Assembly (NCBI GenBank): GCA_942159475.1 | Contig: OW804096.1 | Coordinates: 12,945,871-13,009,870, forward strand | Reading direction: 5' to 3' | DNA length: 64,000 nucleotides | Source of the DNA: Sthenelais limicola | Lineage: Eukaryota; Annelida; Polychaeta; Phyllodocida; Sigalionidae | Part shown: one piece after another, positions 42,780 to 54,299 of the stretch | Numbering within the stretch: position 1 is the stretch's first letter | How the letters are laid out: every line of letters starts with the position of its first letter | The notes under the pieces: generated by a model | Database searches by the model: none | Seen by the model: the letters and a program-made list of their open reading frames with translations, nothing else | What the model was told of the DNA's origin: nothing | Made by a program: the position numbers and the translations under genes

Positions 42780-43017
42780 GGGTCCGATTTTTAGAAAATG
42801 CACAATCTACAGTTCTACACATCTCTCAAATTCTGCTAAATTAGGGTGAAAATTGGTAAATACCAGGTATATCTGAGTGTATTCTGTATTGTATTCATTC
42901 AATAAATCTGTCTGGTTATATTATGTTGAACTTTATTTTGAACCTGATTTTCCTCTGAAAATTGCGTTATTTGAGACGGTTGGTGGAGGCCAATTGTGCG
43001 TTTTGTGAAGATTTAAC
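42780..43017 (+). mobile_element. GGGTCAG element, subfamily 3, degraded right tip
   Basis: Starts GGGTCCG; the right end is AAGATTTAACCAC rather than CTGACCC. Contains a 5-bp duplication GTTATATTATG relative to relatives. Confidence 0.82.
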
Positions 43018-43392
43018 CACATTTATCAGAATTGATTAAATGTGTAGAGCCCCCAATTGTACATAGTTTGACTTGCGTGTGGATACATGTCCGATCCAAC
43101 ATCACCATCATCCCCTACCAACATCCTTAATTACACTTTAGCAATCTGATGAGTTATGATCAATCAAATAATTGGGAGGAAATGCATCGAGAAAAAAAAG
43201 ATTTGGTGATAATCGACAACTCTCAATTACATTCAAGAAAAAAGTAGCCATGCCCCATTGCGAACTTTTTTTTCACTTTCCAATGAACTATTATAGGGAC
43301 CACCCAACCTAATAGGGGACCTGCATTAAAGATGATTTGTACCCTGATTCTGGGTGCATTGCGGAATATGGGCACTTGCATGATATGGTATA
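43018..43392. other. Non-coding DNA, nothing recognised
   Basis: Apart from a short GGGTCAG-family scrap near 43025-43070, nothing recognised. Confidence 0.5.
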
Positions 43393-43603
43393 CTGTAAAC
43401 GTATTAATGTTGGCGCAGTATTTATTTTCGCTATTTTCGCGTACCCACCTTTATGCGTGAAAATAAATCCTGGGCAAAAGGTATAATTATTGCATAAACA
43501 ATTTGTGAGACTTGTTTGCTGTGCGAATTTAAATCCCCGTAAAAAGGTGTCAAAGTACTTAGTACGCGAAAATTTATCTGCGCAAAAATAAATACATTTA
43601 CAG
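43393..43603 (-). mobile_element. ACTGTAAA TIR element (211 bp), copy 2
   Basis: Same length as copy 1, opposite orientation, ends CTGTAAACGTATT and AATACATTTACAG, TA at both sides (43391-43392, 43604-43605). Confidence 0.88.
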
Positions 43604-43995
43604 TATGTCATATTCGGTACTAGTAGCACTAGTATAGGATGAATTCGGTCCTATTCGCTTTCAATAATATGAACAATTATCTTATATTAATGAACAATAT
43701 CAAAGTTCTCTTACATGGCCACAAAATAGAAAAACGAAATATACTTGCATCTTTTCTATGTCATCGGCAGTTTTTACGTATACACTCTGAGGAACTGTAT
43801 TATACTTATCGTTAAAATGTTGATGTATACAATATTGAATATATATAATATAAGTGTATTTTCATTTTCAATCATATTATCACAATAAATATTTGAAAGT
43901 TTGTCCGATTAATTGATTAAATCTCACAATGCTTATGAAGGTGATTAGGCCTGGATATTATCATACATCTAAAAGGTGTAAACGTCATGCGAATA

Positions 43996-44339
43996 GGGGA
44001 TTTGCATAGCCGCCATTTTGAATCTTGATTCACAGGGAATTGTGGAACTAATGATACAGTGTAAAAACATTTTCAGCATGGAATATTCATCAACGCTCTA
44101 ATGTCAATGTCCCCGTGTTATACATGTTTCCATAGCACAATTCTCCATGTTTCCCACCATGCATTTGGTTTTCATAGGTCATTTATACAAGCTATAGTAT
44201 TGGTGGAAATATTCTTGAAATTCTCTTTATAATAATAATGACAAAAAATTCACACATATGTCACTTTTCAACAGAATCCATCCCATGATACACTGTAACA
44301 GACATGCGCAGTGGCACAAGCAAATCCCCTATACACAGG
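43996..44339 (+). mobile_element. GGGGATTTGC TIR element, copy 1 (344 bp)
   Basis: Ends GGGGATTTGCATAGCCGCC and AAGCAAATCCCC, with TA on both sides. Contains GCCGCCATTTTGAATCTTG (YY1-like AAAATGGCGGC on the minus strand) and a CAGACATGCGCAGTGGCAC block near the right end. Confidence 0.85.
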
Positions 44340-45566
44340 AAAAGGTAAGGGTCTTGGGTATAAACACATTTGTTGCAAAAGGCTAAATGCTCATATAGGT
44401 GCCAAACGGGTCTATTTGAAGCAAGGTTTAAGCAGCAGGTGTGAATGAATGATACACACAAACTACCTGTAACTCAGACCTCTGAGGGTTTGGCAGCGGA
44501 CACCATGTAAGCACGCTGGTCTATAGGTGGTGTTGTGCCCTCACTCCTCCACTGTTCTCCACTCCACCCACCCTGACATATTGTTTCACTAGTGCTGGAA
44601 TATGTCCAACCCTCAGACTTATTATTTGTACACTTACTGCGCTCTCCATGCTCACAGAGAGAAAGAGGAGTGGGGAGAGAGGGAACAGGGGGGGGGGGGG
44701 GGACATACCAATTGGGTTGTCCAATTTGCGTGGTTATAATTGATTTAATTTCTAGAACTAATATGGTTACAATCGATTTGAATTTATTTCTTGAACTAGA
44801 TTTCTTTAAATTCCGTCAATTGATAATCACGGATGGTACTTAGGGGCGGTGGGGGGCGGAGAGGGGCGGTGGGGGGCGGAGAGAGGCGGTGAGGGGCGGG
44901 GGCGGAATGGCAGAATGGGAGCACCTACCAATGGTTGGGTTCGATTTGTCACTTTTGAAATGTTTGTTTAGAAACAATAATTATGGTTTTAAAAGATTTA
45001 ACTTAATTTTTCTAACTTTATTTCTTGATACAATGTTTCTAATGTAATTAATACAATTCCAATGTTATATGTTATATTCATGACGAATGAGACATATCAC
45101 TTTGTGAAAATTAAGTCAATAAATATTGTTAAAAAAAAAATATTATATGAGGTGATACTCCAGATTTTGGATAGTTCTTATATTTAAATAATCGGTAGTA
45201 ACAGTCATGAAAGAATTTACGATTCAGGTACCAAACCACTGCCTCCTCCACTCCACTCCCCCTCCACCCTCAGCCCCCCACCGCCACCCTCACTCCCTCT
45301 CCCCCCCCCCCCCCCCCCATATGCTCGAGTACAAGTGTGAGAGTAGAAAGGTCGGCCAACTGACGTAAGGAGCTTGTTGGTAAAGGTGAGATAATCACTT
45401 GCAACCTGTTCGCTGCCAGTTGTAAGAAGTGCTAAACATTTTGTCCTCGATTTTGTATTTATTTTGTCTCTAAAAAACACAGGCTCCACGCAGTAGTGTC
45501 TGAACATGGAATGGAACACTCTCCCCCGGCTGTGGGGGTGCTGCTATTTCGCTTTATTTTCATATC
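44340..45566. other. Non-coding DNA with G- and C-rich patches
   Basis: No gene seen. G15 at 44688-44702; GGGGCGGTGGGGGGCGGAGA repeated about three times at 44844-44905; C18 at 45301-45318. The Gly-rich frame at 45217-45519 depends on the C run. Confidence 0.6.
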
Positions 45567-45787
45567 TGGGTCAGATTTTCACAAAATGTACAATTGGCAG
45601 CTGTATACATTTAGTAAATTTTGCTAAATTAGGCTGCAATCTAGCCAATATCAGATAAATTCGAGTATATTTGGCATTGCATTGATTCTAGCAATCTGTT
45701 TGGTTAGGTTGATCTGTATTTTTACCCCTTATTTTCGTCTTAAATCTGGGTTATTTGAGAAGATTGGTGAAGGTGAATTGTACATTT
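45567..45787 (+). mobile_element. GGGTCAG element, right tip lost
   Basis: Subfamily 2 from GGGTCAG to ATTGTACATTT, then unrelated sequence. Confidence 0.85.
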
Positions 45788-45945
45788 GGGCCTTCAAACA
45801 CCAATTCTACATGATTAAGAGACCCTATTCATATACTTCCGACTCCCAGAGCACCTAACACCCAGGACCTGCTTTGATGTTAATCTTATTACTCTATATT
45901 GTGAATGTGCCATGTACATACACAGATGTGGCTTATTCATCATAT

Positions 45946-46180
45946 GGGTCAAATCGCCAGAAAATGTACAAATTGTCGTCAGGAATCCACTCAAATAACT
46001 CAAATTTTAGACAAAAACGAGAATCAAAATACAGTTCAACATAACCAAATAGATTTTTAGAATCAAAGCAATACCAAATATACTCAGATATATCTAGTAT
46101 TCATAATTGCTCAGACTAATTTAGCAACATTCACTAAAAGTGTAGGGTTCGTGATTGTACATATTCTGAAAATCTGACCC
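45946..46180 (-). mobile_element. GGGTCAG short TIR element, reverse, intact
   Basis: 235 bp, GGGTCAAA/CTGACCC ends, perfect ATAT duplications (45942-45945, 46181-46184). Only 12 bp separate it from the next copy. Confidence 0.9.
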
Positions 46181-46192
46181 ATATAGCCTTAT

Positions 46193-46427
46193 GGGTCATA
46201 TTTTCAGAAAATGTACAATTCGCCTTCACCAATCTTCTCATGTAACCCGAATTTCAGGCGAAAATAAAGTTCAAAATACAGTTCAACCTAACCAAACAGA
46301 TCGCTAGAATCAATGCAATGCCGAATAAACTCGAATTTACATAGTATTGACCAAATTGCAGCCTAATTTAGCAGAATTTACTAAATGTGTACAGCTGCCA
46401 ATTGTACATTTTCTGACAATCTGACCC
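46193..46427 (-). mobile_element. GGGTCAG short TIR element, reverse
   Basis: 235 bp, subfamily 2 reversed, ends GGGTCAT and CTGACCC; flanks TTAT and ACAT. Confidence 0.9.
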
Positions 46428-46532
46428 ACATATATATGTCTGGTGGGGGAGGGTGCTATTCTGGATAGGTGCCACTCCTTATTCAAGGCCTTGTCAATAC
46501 ACACACCTACACGCCTCATAGATCTAACATAC

Positions 46533-46752
46533 GGGTGAAACCTCCAGAAAATGTACAATTCACATTCAGAAAGACTCCCAAATAACCCGGAAAAATGAGA
46601 CTCAAAACACAATTCAACATAACCAAACACATCCTTTGAGTCAACTCGATACCAAATATACCCAGATAAACCCAGTATTTTTCAGTCGAATTCAGCAGAA
46701 TTTACTAAAATGTGTAGAGCTAGCGATTGTATATTTTCTGGTGACCTGACCA
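46533..46752 (-). mobile_element. GGGTCAG element, variant short form, reverse
   Basis: About 220 bp, starts GGGTGAAACCTCCAG, ends GGTGACCTGACC. ATAC flanks on both sides if the last A of the right end is included. Same subfamily as 11143-11331. Confidence 0.8.
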
Positions 46753-47181
46753 ATACACCCTTCATGGACCTTTACAGCTCACACCTGTATTAGTCATCGG
46801 GTCAGATCTGCCAATTATTAATTCATATTAGATTTATACTGGTAACATTTAGTTAGATATTCTTATTCTCATCATTCATGTTGTAGATCATGAGATTATT
46901 GGGTTATCTCGACAAAGAACGCAAATAAAATCTTTTCAAAACAAAATTCAATGGAACCCAAAGGTTTATTTTGCACACAAAAAAGAATGAAGGCTTCTTT
47001 CTTTTTTGTTATTTTAACGAGTATAAAGATAGAATCTTTTCAGAATAACTAATATGTTGTATGAAAACTACTAAAGAAACCCTATGGCTATGAAAAGATC
47101 TATTTGTGTAATTCAAACCTCATTTTTGTTTCAGAATTGGGTTATTTGAGAGGATTAGTGAAAGTGAATTACATTACAGGT
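46753..47181. other. Non-coding DNA; repeat of the 9225-9290 segment
   Basis: 46885-46945 resembles 9225-9290 (GAGATTATTGGG ... CAAATAAAATCTTTT). A GGGTCAG-family right-end scrap (GGGTTATTTGAGAGGATTAG) lies near 47141-47170. No gene seen. Confidence 0.5.
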
Positions 47182-47428
47182 GGGCCAGATCTTCAGAATA
47201 TGTACAATTGGCCTTCACCAATCCTCTCAAATAACCAAAATTTAAGATGAAAATCACGTTCACAAAACACATTAACATAATGTTAAACATAAACAGACAG
47301 AGTTATTGAATAAATATAATACAGAATACATTCAGATATACTCAGTATTTACCATTTTTCACTCTAATTTAGCAGAATTTAACAGATGTGTAGAACTGTA
47401 GATTGTGCATTTTTAGAAAGTTTGACCC
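47182..47428 (-). mobile_element. GGGTCAG short TIR element, reverse
   Basis: 247 bp, subfamily 3 reversed, GGGCCAG/TTGACCC ends; flanks AGGT and AAGT (3 of 4). Contains a small internal duplication (ACATTAACATAATGTTAAAC). Confidence 0.88.
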
Positions 47429-47494
47429 AAGTACATTTTCACCCAATTGCCCCTCACCCCTCACCCCATCCTCAGCCCCTCCACTGCTAAGTCT

Positions 47495-47665
47495 GGGTCA
47501 GATTTTCATAAAATGTACAATTCACCTTAAACAATCCTCTCAAATAACCCAAATTTCAGACGAAAATAAAGAATTTACCTATTATTGACCAAATTGCAGC
47601 CTCATTTATCAGAATTTACTAAATGTGTAGAGTTGCCAATTGTACATTTTCTGAAAATGTGACCC
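47495..47665 (-). mobile_element. GGGTCAG element with internal deletion, reverse
   Basis: 171 bp, GGGTCAG/GTGACCC ends; the centre between AAAATAAAG and AATTTACCTATTATTG is deleted. Confidence 0.85.
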
Positions 47666-47769
47666 TACTACACGGGCCCTGGATGTTCCCCTGCTGTCTG
47701 TGTCGGAAGTAGAGGGAGGAGGAGCCTGGGTCTCAGTATATCAGGAGATATAGAGGCATCAACCCTTCA

Positions 47770-48010
47770 CTTAATGTTACAAGCTCTGTCGCGCTACGTA
47801 TGGAACTAAAGGAACTAAGTAAAATAACCCTAAATGTACTTCTGGTGATCGTCAACATTTTTATCGAAAAATGCAAGAATGTTTGCAACAATATCAGAGT
47901 TTGTATAAATGATCTATGAAAAACAAATGCATGAGTGGAAAGATGGAGGCTTTCGTCATGGAAACATATATAATACATGGATTTTGGATTTCCTTTGAAG
48001 ACTTGCTTTG
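47770..48010 (-). mobile_element. GGGGATTTGC family, internal fragment
   Basis: Matches the interior of 58346-58687 in reverse (TTTTTATCGAAAAATGCAAG, ATGATCTATGAAAAACAAAT) but lacks the family ends. Confidence 0.6.
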
Positions 48011-48290
48011 AGGTTTTGTGTAGATTGAATTCTAGAAGGTGTATTGATGAGAAGTGTAGAAAGAAATACAGAGTTGAACAATAATGTGAAATACCTTGAC
48101 TATATACCTTCATGTACTCGGTTATAATAATATTATATGCAGGTTATCACTCATACACGCTGATGTATACCGTTATTTAAGTCATTTAAGGTGTCGTTGG
48201 TAGTTATTATACAAATATTTTTGTATCTTTATATTTATTTACAACAAAAGGAGCCTGGGGACATAATGTAACTGTCATATTTATGAACAT

Positions 48291-48525
48291 GGGTCAGACT
48301 TTCAGAAAATGCACAATCTAAAGTTCTACACATCTATCAAATTCTGCTAAATTAGAGTGAAAATTTATAAATACTATGTATATCTGAGTGCATTCTGTAT
48401 TGTATTCATTCAATAAATCTGTCTGCTTATGTTGAACTGTATTTTTAAATTGATTTTCGTCCTAAATTTGGGTTATTTGAGAGGATTGGTGAAGGTGAAT
48501 TGTACATTTTCTGGAGACTTGACCC
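48291..48525 (+). mobile_element. GGGTCAG short TIR element, intact
   Basis: 235 bp, subfamily 3, GGGTCAG/TTGACCC ends, perfect ACAT duplications (48287-48290, 48526-48529). Confidence 0.92.
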
Positions 48526-48663
48526 ACATGTTTTCTTTGTGAAATAAAGAGACCGTTGGGCTTCTTTGAATAATAATAATTTCTAGAAACGGGTCTGAAT
48601 TGTTGTGAGGGCGGAGTGTGGTCGGGATATAAGTGCAAAAGCTGAGTTTTCCCTACTTCATAT

Positions 48664-48898
48664 AGGTCAGGTCGTCAGAAAATGTACAATTCGTCTTCAT
48701 CAATCCTCTCAAATTGCCCAAATGTAAGACAGAAATTAGGTGTAAAACACAGTTAAACCTAGCTGAACAGATTGCCTGAATCAGCCAAATACCAAATAAA
48801 CTCAGATATACCTAGTATTCATCATTTTTCAGCCTACTTTATCAAAATTTCCTGAATCTGTAAAGCTGCTAATTGTACATTTACCGAAAGTCTGACCC
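48664..48898 (-). mobile_element. GGGTCAG short TIR element, reverse, intact
   Basis: 235 bp, ends AGGTCAG and CTGACCC, perfect ATAT duplications (48660-48663, 48899-48902). Confidence 0.9.
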
Positions 48899-49019
48899 AT
48901 ATGCACACCTCCCAGGGTAAAGGTTGCCTGGTTAGAGCAACAGATGGTCCGGCCTCCCCATGATGCACAGGTTGTTTATAAACCCATCTAGCCATGCTCA
49001 CACATTACATGCTTCATAA

Positions 49020-51474
49020 GACACGAGGGCTAACATGTCCATCCCATCTATACACAGAGGAGGGCTAACATGTCCATCCCATCTATACACAGTGGAGGGC
49101 TAATATGTCCCTCCCATCTATACACAGAGGAGGGCTAATATGTCTCCCCAATCTATACACAGAGGAGGGCTAATATGTCTCCCCCATCTATACACAGAGG
49201 AGGGCTAATATGTCTCCCCAATCTATACACAGAGGAGGGCTAATATGTCTCCCCAATCTATACACAGAGGAGGGCTAATATGTCCCTCCCAATCTATACA
49301 CAGAGGAGGGCTAACATGTCTCCCTAATCTATACACAGAGGAGGGCTAATATGTCCATCCCATCTATACACAGAGGAGGGCTAATATGTCTCCCCAATCT
49401 ATATACAGAGGAGGGCTAATATGTCTCCCCAATCTATACACAGAGGAGGGCTAATATGTTTCCCCAATCTATACACAGACGAGGGCTAATATGTCTCCCC
49501 AATCTATACACAGAGGAGGGCTAATATGTCTCCCCAATCTATACACAGAGGAGGGCTAATATGTCCCTCCCATCTATACACAGAGGAGGGCTAATATGTC
49601 CCTCCCATCTATACACAGAGGAGGGCTAATATGTCTCCCCAATCTATACACAGAGGAGGGCTAATATGTCTCCCCAATCTATACACAGAGGAGGGTTAAT
49701 ATGTCTCCCCAATCTATACACAGAGGAGGGTTAATATGTCTCCCCAATCTATACACAGAGGAGGGTTAATATATCTCCCCCATCTATACACAGAGGAGGG
49801 CTAATATGTCTCCCCAATCTATACACAGAGGAGGGCTAATATGTCTCCCCAATCTATACACAGAGGAGGGCTAATATGTCTCCCCAATCTATACACAGAG
49901 GAGGGCTAATATGTCCCTCCCATCTATACACAGAGGAGGGCTAATATGTCCCTCCCATCTATACACAGAGGAGGGCTAATATGTCTCCCCAATCTATACA
50001 CAGAGGAGGGCTAATATGTCTCCCCAATCTATACACAGAGGAGGGTTAATATGTCTCCCCAATCTATACACAGAGGAGGGTTAATATGTCTCCCCAATCT
50101 ATACACAGAGGAGGGTTAATATATCTCCCCCATCTATACACAGAGGAGGGCTAATATGTCTCCCCAATCTATACACAGAGGAGGGCTAATATGTCTCCCC
50201 AATCTATACACAGAGGAGGGCTAATATGTCTCCCCAATCTATACACAGAGGAGGGCCAATATGTCTCCCCAATCTATACACAGAGGAGGGCTAATATGTC
50301 TCCCCAATCTATACACAGACGAGGGCTAATATGTCTCCCCAATCTATACACAGAGGAGGGCTAATATATCTCCCTAATCTATACACAGAGGAGGGCTAAT
50401 ATATCTCCCTAATCTATACACAGAGGAGGGTTAATATGTCTCCCCAATCTATACACAGAGAAGGGCTAATATGTCTCCCCAATCTATACACAGAGGAGGG
50501 CTAATATGTCTCCCCAATCTATACACAGAGGAGGGCTAATATATCTCCCTAATCTATACACAGAGAAGGGCTAATATGTCTCCCCAATCTATACACAGAG
50601 GAGGGCTAATATGTCTCCCCAATCTATACACAGACGAGGGCTAATATGTCTCCCCAATCTATACACAGACGAGGGCTAATATATCTCCCCAATCTATACA
50701 CAGAGGAGGGCTAATATATCTCCCTAATCTATACACAGAGGAGGGCTAATATATCTCCCTAATCTATACACAGAGGAGGGTTAATATGTCTCCCCAATCT
50801 ATACACAGAGAAGGGCTAATATGTCTCCCCAATCTATACACAGAGGAGGGCTAATATGTCTCCCCAATCTATACACAGAGGAGGGCTAATATGTCTCCCC
50901 CATCTATACACAGAGAAGGGCTAATATGTCTCCCCAACCTATACACAGAGGAGGGCTAATATGTCTCCCCCATCTATACACAGAGAAGGGCTAATATGTC
51001 TCCCCAATCTATACACAGAGGAGGGCTAATATGTCTCCCTAATCTATACACAGAGGAGGGCTAATATGTCTCCCCAATCTATACACAGAGGAGGGCTAAT
51101 ATGTCTCCCCAATCTATACACAGAGGAGGGCTAATATGTCCATCCCAATCTATACACAGAGGAGGGCTAATATGTCCCTCCCATCTATACACAGAGAAGG
51201 GCTAATATGTCCCTCCCATCTATACACAGAGGAGGGCTAATATGTCCCTCCCATCTATACACAGAGGAGGGCTAACATGTCTCCCCAATCTATACACAGA
51301 GGAGGGCTAATATGTCTCCCCAATCTATACACAGAGGAGGGCTAATATGTCTCCCCAATCTATACACAGAGGAGGGCTAATATGTCTCCCCAATCTATAC
51401 ACAGAGGAGGGCTAATATGTCTCCCCAATCTATACACAGAGGAGGGCTAATATGTCTCCCCAATCTATACACTG
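49020..51474 (+). repeat. 35-bp minisatellite, about 70 copies
   Basis: Unit of 35 bp: GAGGGCTAATATGTCTCCCC plus AATCTATACACAGAG. Variants (CCCTCCC, CATCCC, TTAAT, ATATATC, GACGAGGG, GAAGGG) are arranged non-randomly: 49561-49910 repeats as 49911 to ~50254, and a block near 50320-50490 repeats near 50670-50840, both offset by exactly 350 bp (10 units). No spacers or repeat-spacer alternation, so not a CRISPR array. Confidence 0.97.
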
Positions 51475-52560
51475 AATCTATATACACCTCAACTTTTGTA
51501 GGTATTTGTCTAAAATTCTGAAATTAAAGCTGCACTTTTAGCTATAATTGCCATATAAAAGTGAAATTTTCTATGTTGTGGTATACTACCGACCTATCCA
51601 AAGTCCATAGAAAATAAAGGATTTAGACCTGTTATTTTTGGTGCAAAATCTCATTATCTCCCAAATTATTTATTTCGATGACCCGCCGTAATCCCACTTT
51701 GTTTTCAATATAACTCTCTGCCATCTGCTTTAACTTTGGGAATCTTCAAAGAAAATGAAAATGTTAGCTGGATAAGTATGTTATAAGTAAAGATGCCAGC
51801 ACATTGCACTATTGGTCCTATTTGCCCCAAGTTGCCACTATAGATCAGGAAACAGTCATTAAAAGATTCAACAAAACACATGAATTCATTAAAAATAAAA
51901 GTTACACAAAGATGATTTAAGTTTCAATTAAGCATAAGTTAATGGATTAATCAAGATTGTTCTGATATTTATATAAAATATTAGACCGTTTCATCTGGGA
52001 ATACAACAATAAATATCAAAATAACTCATATATTCAAATATTATAGGCTTCCTCATAACCTTTATACCCCTCATGTGCACCTCACTATGCCTAATCATAC
52101 CACCCTAATAGAGTAAAGGTATACGGTATACAAAAATCATGGTAATTTAATTTCTAAGAAAGTCCTATGGTAGATATTTCCCCTTAACCATTCTACCCCG
52201 GGTGCATGCATACACATATATCCGATAACATATCGCACCATAATAAATGAATAAATAGATGAATAAATAAATAAATATGTATCCATACAAATATCTTAAT
52301 ATTGTAACAAATGGTTGAAGTTAAATAAACCTTTATCGCGGTTGCCTGTATAGGCCTACAAGCCACAATGCCAATATATATCACCATAAAATGTGATCAA
52401 AATATACCCCTAATGTGATCAAAATATAACATATTCATCTCACTATGCTAAAATATAGAGGTTTTCCGTATAACCCTTCCCCCCCGGGTGCATGTAGACA
52501 CGCTCACAATGGCAAGATGTGTCACCACAATGTTTTTACAGCCTGTCACACCAAACCCTT
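51475..52560. other. Non-coding DNA, mostly unrecognised
   Basis: 51525-51740 is similar to part of the TTAA element at 41995-42375 (TTAAAGCTGCAC, TATTTCGATGACCCGCCGTA). A short AATA-type repeat lies at 52244-52280. No gene seen. Confidence 0.5.
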
Positions 52561-52574
52561 CCTGACCCCGGGCT

Positions 52575-52640
52575 GACCCGGTAGTAAGCACCGCGCATGC
52601 GTGAGATGGTGGCTTCCGGTAGCGCCCAGTGTGTATATTT
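52575..52640 (+). promoter_or_regulatory. Candidate TATA-less promoter (NRF1/YY1/ETS-like)
   Basis: A GC-rich island in AT-rich DNA holding CCGCGCATGCGTGA (NRF1-like), GAGATGGTGGC (YY1-like) and GGCTTCCGGTAGC (an ETS site on the minus strand) within 40 bp. This cluster is typical of housekeeping promoters near the start site. A 35-codon ORF begins at 52606 (MVASGSAQ) but has no other support. No downstream exon was recognised. Confidence 0.45.
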
Positions 52641-52934
52641 CATGCTAGGATGCCTCAACCCAACATTGGTATCATGTGCATACATGAAGTCTATCATGTT
52701 ACTCACATGCTAGTCGCATAAAACTGTATTTAATGTTTCCCCTTGGTGTTAGGTGTCACTATGCATCCGTTTACACATGCAGGATTTTTTTATATGATAT
52801 TGTTATGTATGCTTCTGATTTGATTCTGAATTGTGTGTGATTGAAAACATTTATTAGGAACATATATGTATATATTATATGTTTTTTTTTGTTTTAAAAT
52901 GCTTTATTCATCACGACATTATGTACTGATGCAA

Positions 52935-53130
52935 TGTGTTTCAGAAAAATGAGTCATAAGTCGAAGTAGAAAGTCAATACTTTATGTTTGATTTCTTTTT
53001 ATGTTTGAAAACGTTTTCTAATATTTCTAGGTCGACAATTACTAGTGAAGTAGCTAACTTTATAATATATACTCACCAGGATCACCATAGAAATACAATG
53101 ATATAACTATTTAGTACACTGTCTTGGATT
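52935..53130 (+). mobile_element. TGTGATGTG family element, left-half fragment
   Basis: Starts AATGTGTTTCAGAAAAATGA then GTCATAAGTCG; interior GACAATTACTAGTGAAGTAG matches 30316-30719. Right end absent. Confidence 0.65.
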
Positions 53131-53162
53131 TTTTTCAATTCCTCAAGTTGATACAGATACGT

Positions 53163-53238
53163 GGGTCAAATCTTTAGAAAGTGTACAATCGGCAGCTCTA
53201 CACATTAGACCAATTGTACATTTCTGGCCAATTCACTC
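53163..53238 (+). mobile_element. Minimal 76-bp GGGTCAG element
   Basis: Only the two ends remain (GGGTCAAATC...GGCAGCTCTACACATTAG joined to CCAATTGTACATTTC...CACTC), yet 4-bp ACGT flanks are perfect on both sides (53159-53162, 53239-53242). Confidence 0.82.
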
Positions 53239-53456
53239 ACGTACAGTATTTCATCTTTTATATTAGTCATTATAATGCATTGACCAATAGTAACCAGGCG
53301 ACCCATATAATAAGAGCATTTTTCCTTCATGCGAAGTTTGTAATTTGGATATATGGTAATTGTGGTCATAATATTTCGTAATTATCAAATTGTCTAAAGC
53401 CTAAATACAACTAGAAATCGTCTATGAGTCCTATTTCTACCAGTAGTTCAATAATT

Positions 53457-53683
53457 AGGTAAGATTTTCGGAAAATCTACAAAATCTACAAATTTAGCAA
53501 AGTTTGCTAAATCAGGCTGACAAATGATGAATACTAGGTCTATCTGAGTTATATTTGGTACTGTGCTGATTCAGGCAATCTGTTTGGTTAGGTTTAACTA
53601 TATTTTACACCTAATTTCTGTCTTAAATTTGGGCTATTTGAGAGGATTGATGAAGACGAATACATTTTCTGACGACCTGACCC
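53457..53683 (+). mobile_element. GGGTCAG short TIR element
   Basis: About 227 bp, ends AGGTAAG and CTGACCC; flanks AATT and AGTT (3 of 4). Confidence 0.83.
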
Positions 53684-53705
53684 AGTTGGATACCATTCCA
53701 TATAT

Positions 53706-53940
53706 GGGTGAAATCACCAGAAACTGTACAATTCGTCTTCACCAATCCTATCAATTAACTCAAATTTAAGACAAAAATAACTTTCAAAATACAGTTCAAC
53801 ATAACCAATCAGATTGCTAGAATCAATGCACTGCCAAATATACTCGAATTTACCTAGCAGTGACCAAATTATAGTCTAATTTAACAGAATGTACTAAATG
53901 TGTACAGCTGCCAATTGTACATTTTCTGAAAATCTGACCC
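53706..53940 (-). mobile_element. GGGTCAG short TIR element, reverse
   Basis: 235 bp, ends GGGTGAA and CTGACCC, mixed subfamily 2 interior; flanks ATAT and TTAT. Confidence 0.88.
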
Positions 53941-54074
53941 TTATATGCCATCCACTAACCCTTAGTTCAAGAGTTGTAAAACCTCGTGCTTTCTCACGGT
54001 GTTCCATGAGAAATCTGTGTTTACTAGTAACACCCAGATTGTGTCCTAACTTTATCGAAACGTTTAGAATTGAG

Positions 54075-54290
54075 TAAATTGGACTTCCGGGCGGGCTTCA
54101 AACAGGAAGTATGTCGGGCACGTGATCTCGGGGACGCAGCCAATCAGAGAGAGCGTACCAAATGGCCTTCGTCTATCACAACACGTCATTTCTCATTGGT
54201 GGAGATCGCGCTCACACACTCCCGACGTCTGCGCTAGGCTAGAAATGGAGAATTAATCTCTCCCTGAGCCATGTAAGACAGCTTTTGTTA
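54075..54290 (+). promoter_or_regulatory. Candidate TATA-less host promoter with first-exon donor
   Basis: A GC-rich island with ACTTCCGGGC and ACAGGAAGTATG (ETS), GGGCACGTGATC (E-box), AGCCAATCAGAG and CTCATTGGTG (NF-Y, both orientations) and ACACGTCATT (CRE-like), spaced over ~140 bp. No TATA box. The sequence GAGCCAT|GTAAGAC at ~54268-54281 is a good splice donor for a short non-coding first exon. No coding exon was recognised downstream in the window. Confidence 0.55.
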
Positions 54291-54299
54291 TTGTTTCTA

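Noticed and set aside
49020..51474. CRISPR array
   Set aside because: Units are head-to-tail copies with no unique spacers, and the context is eukaryotic.
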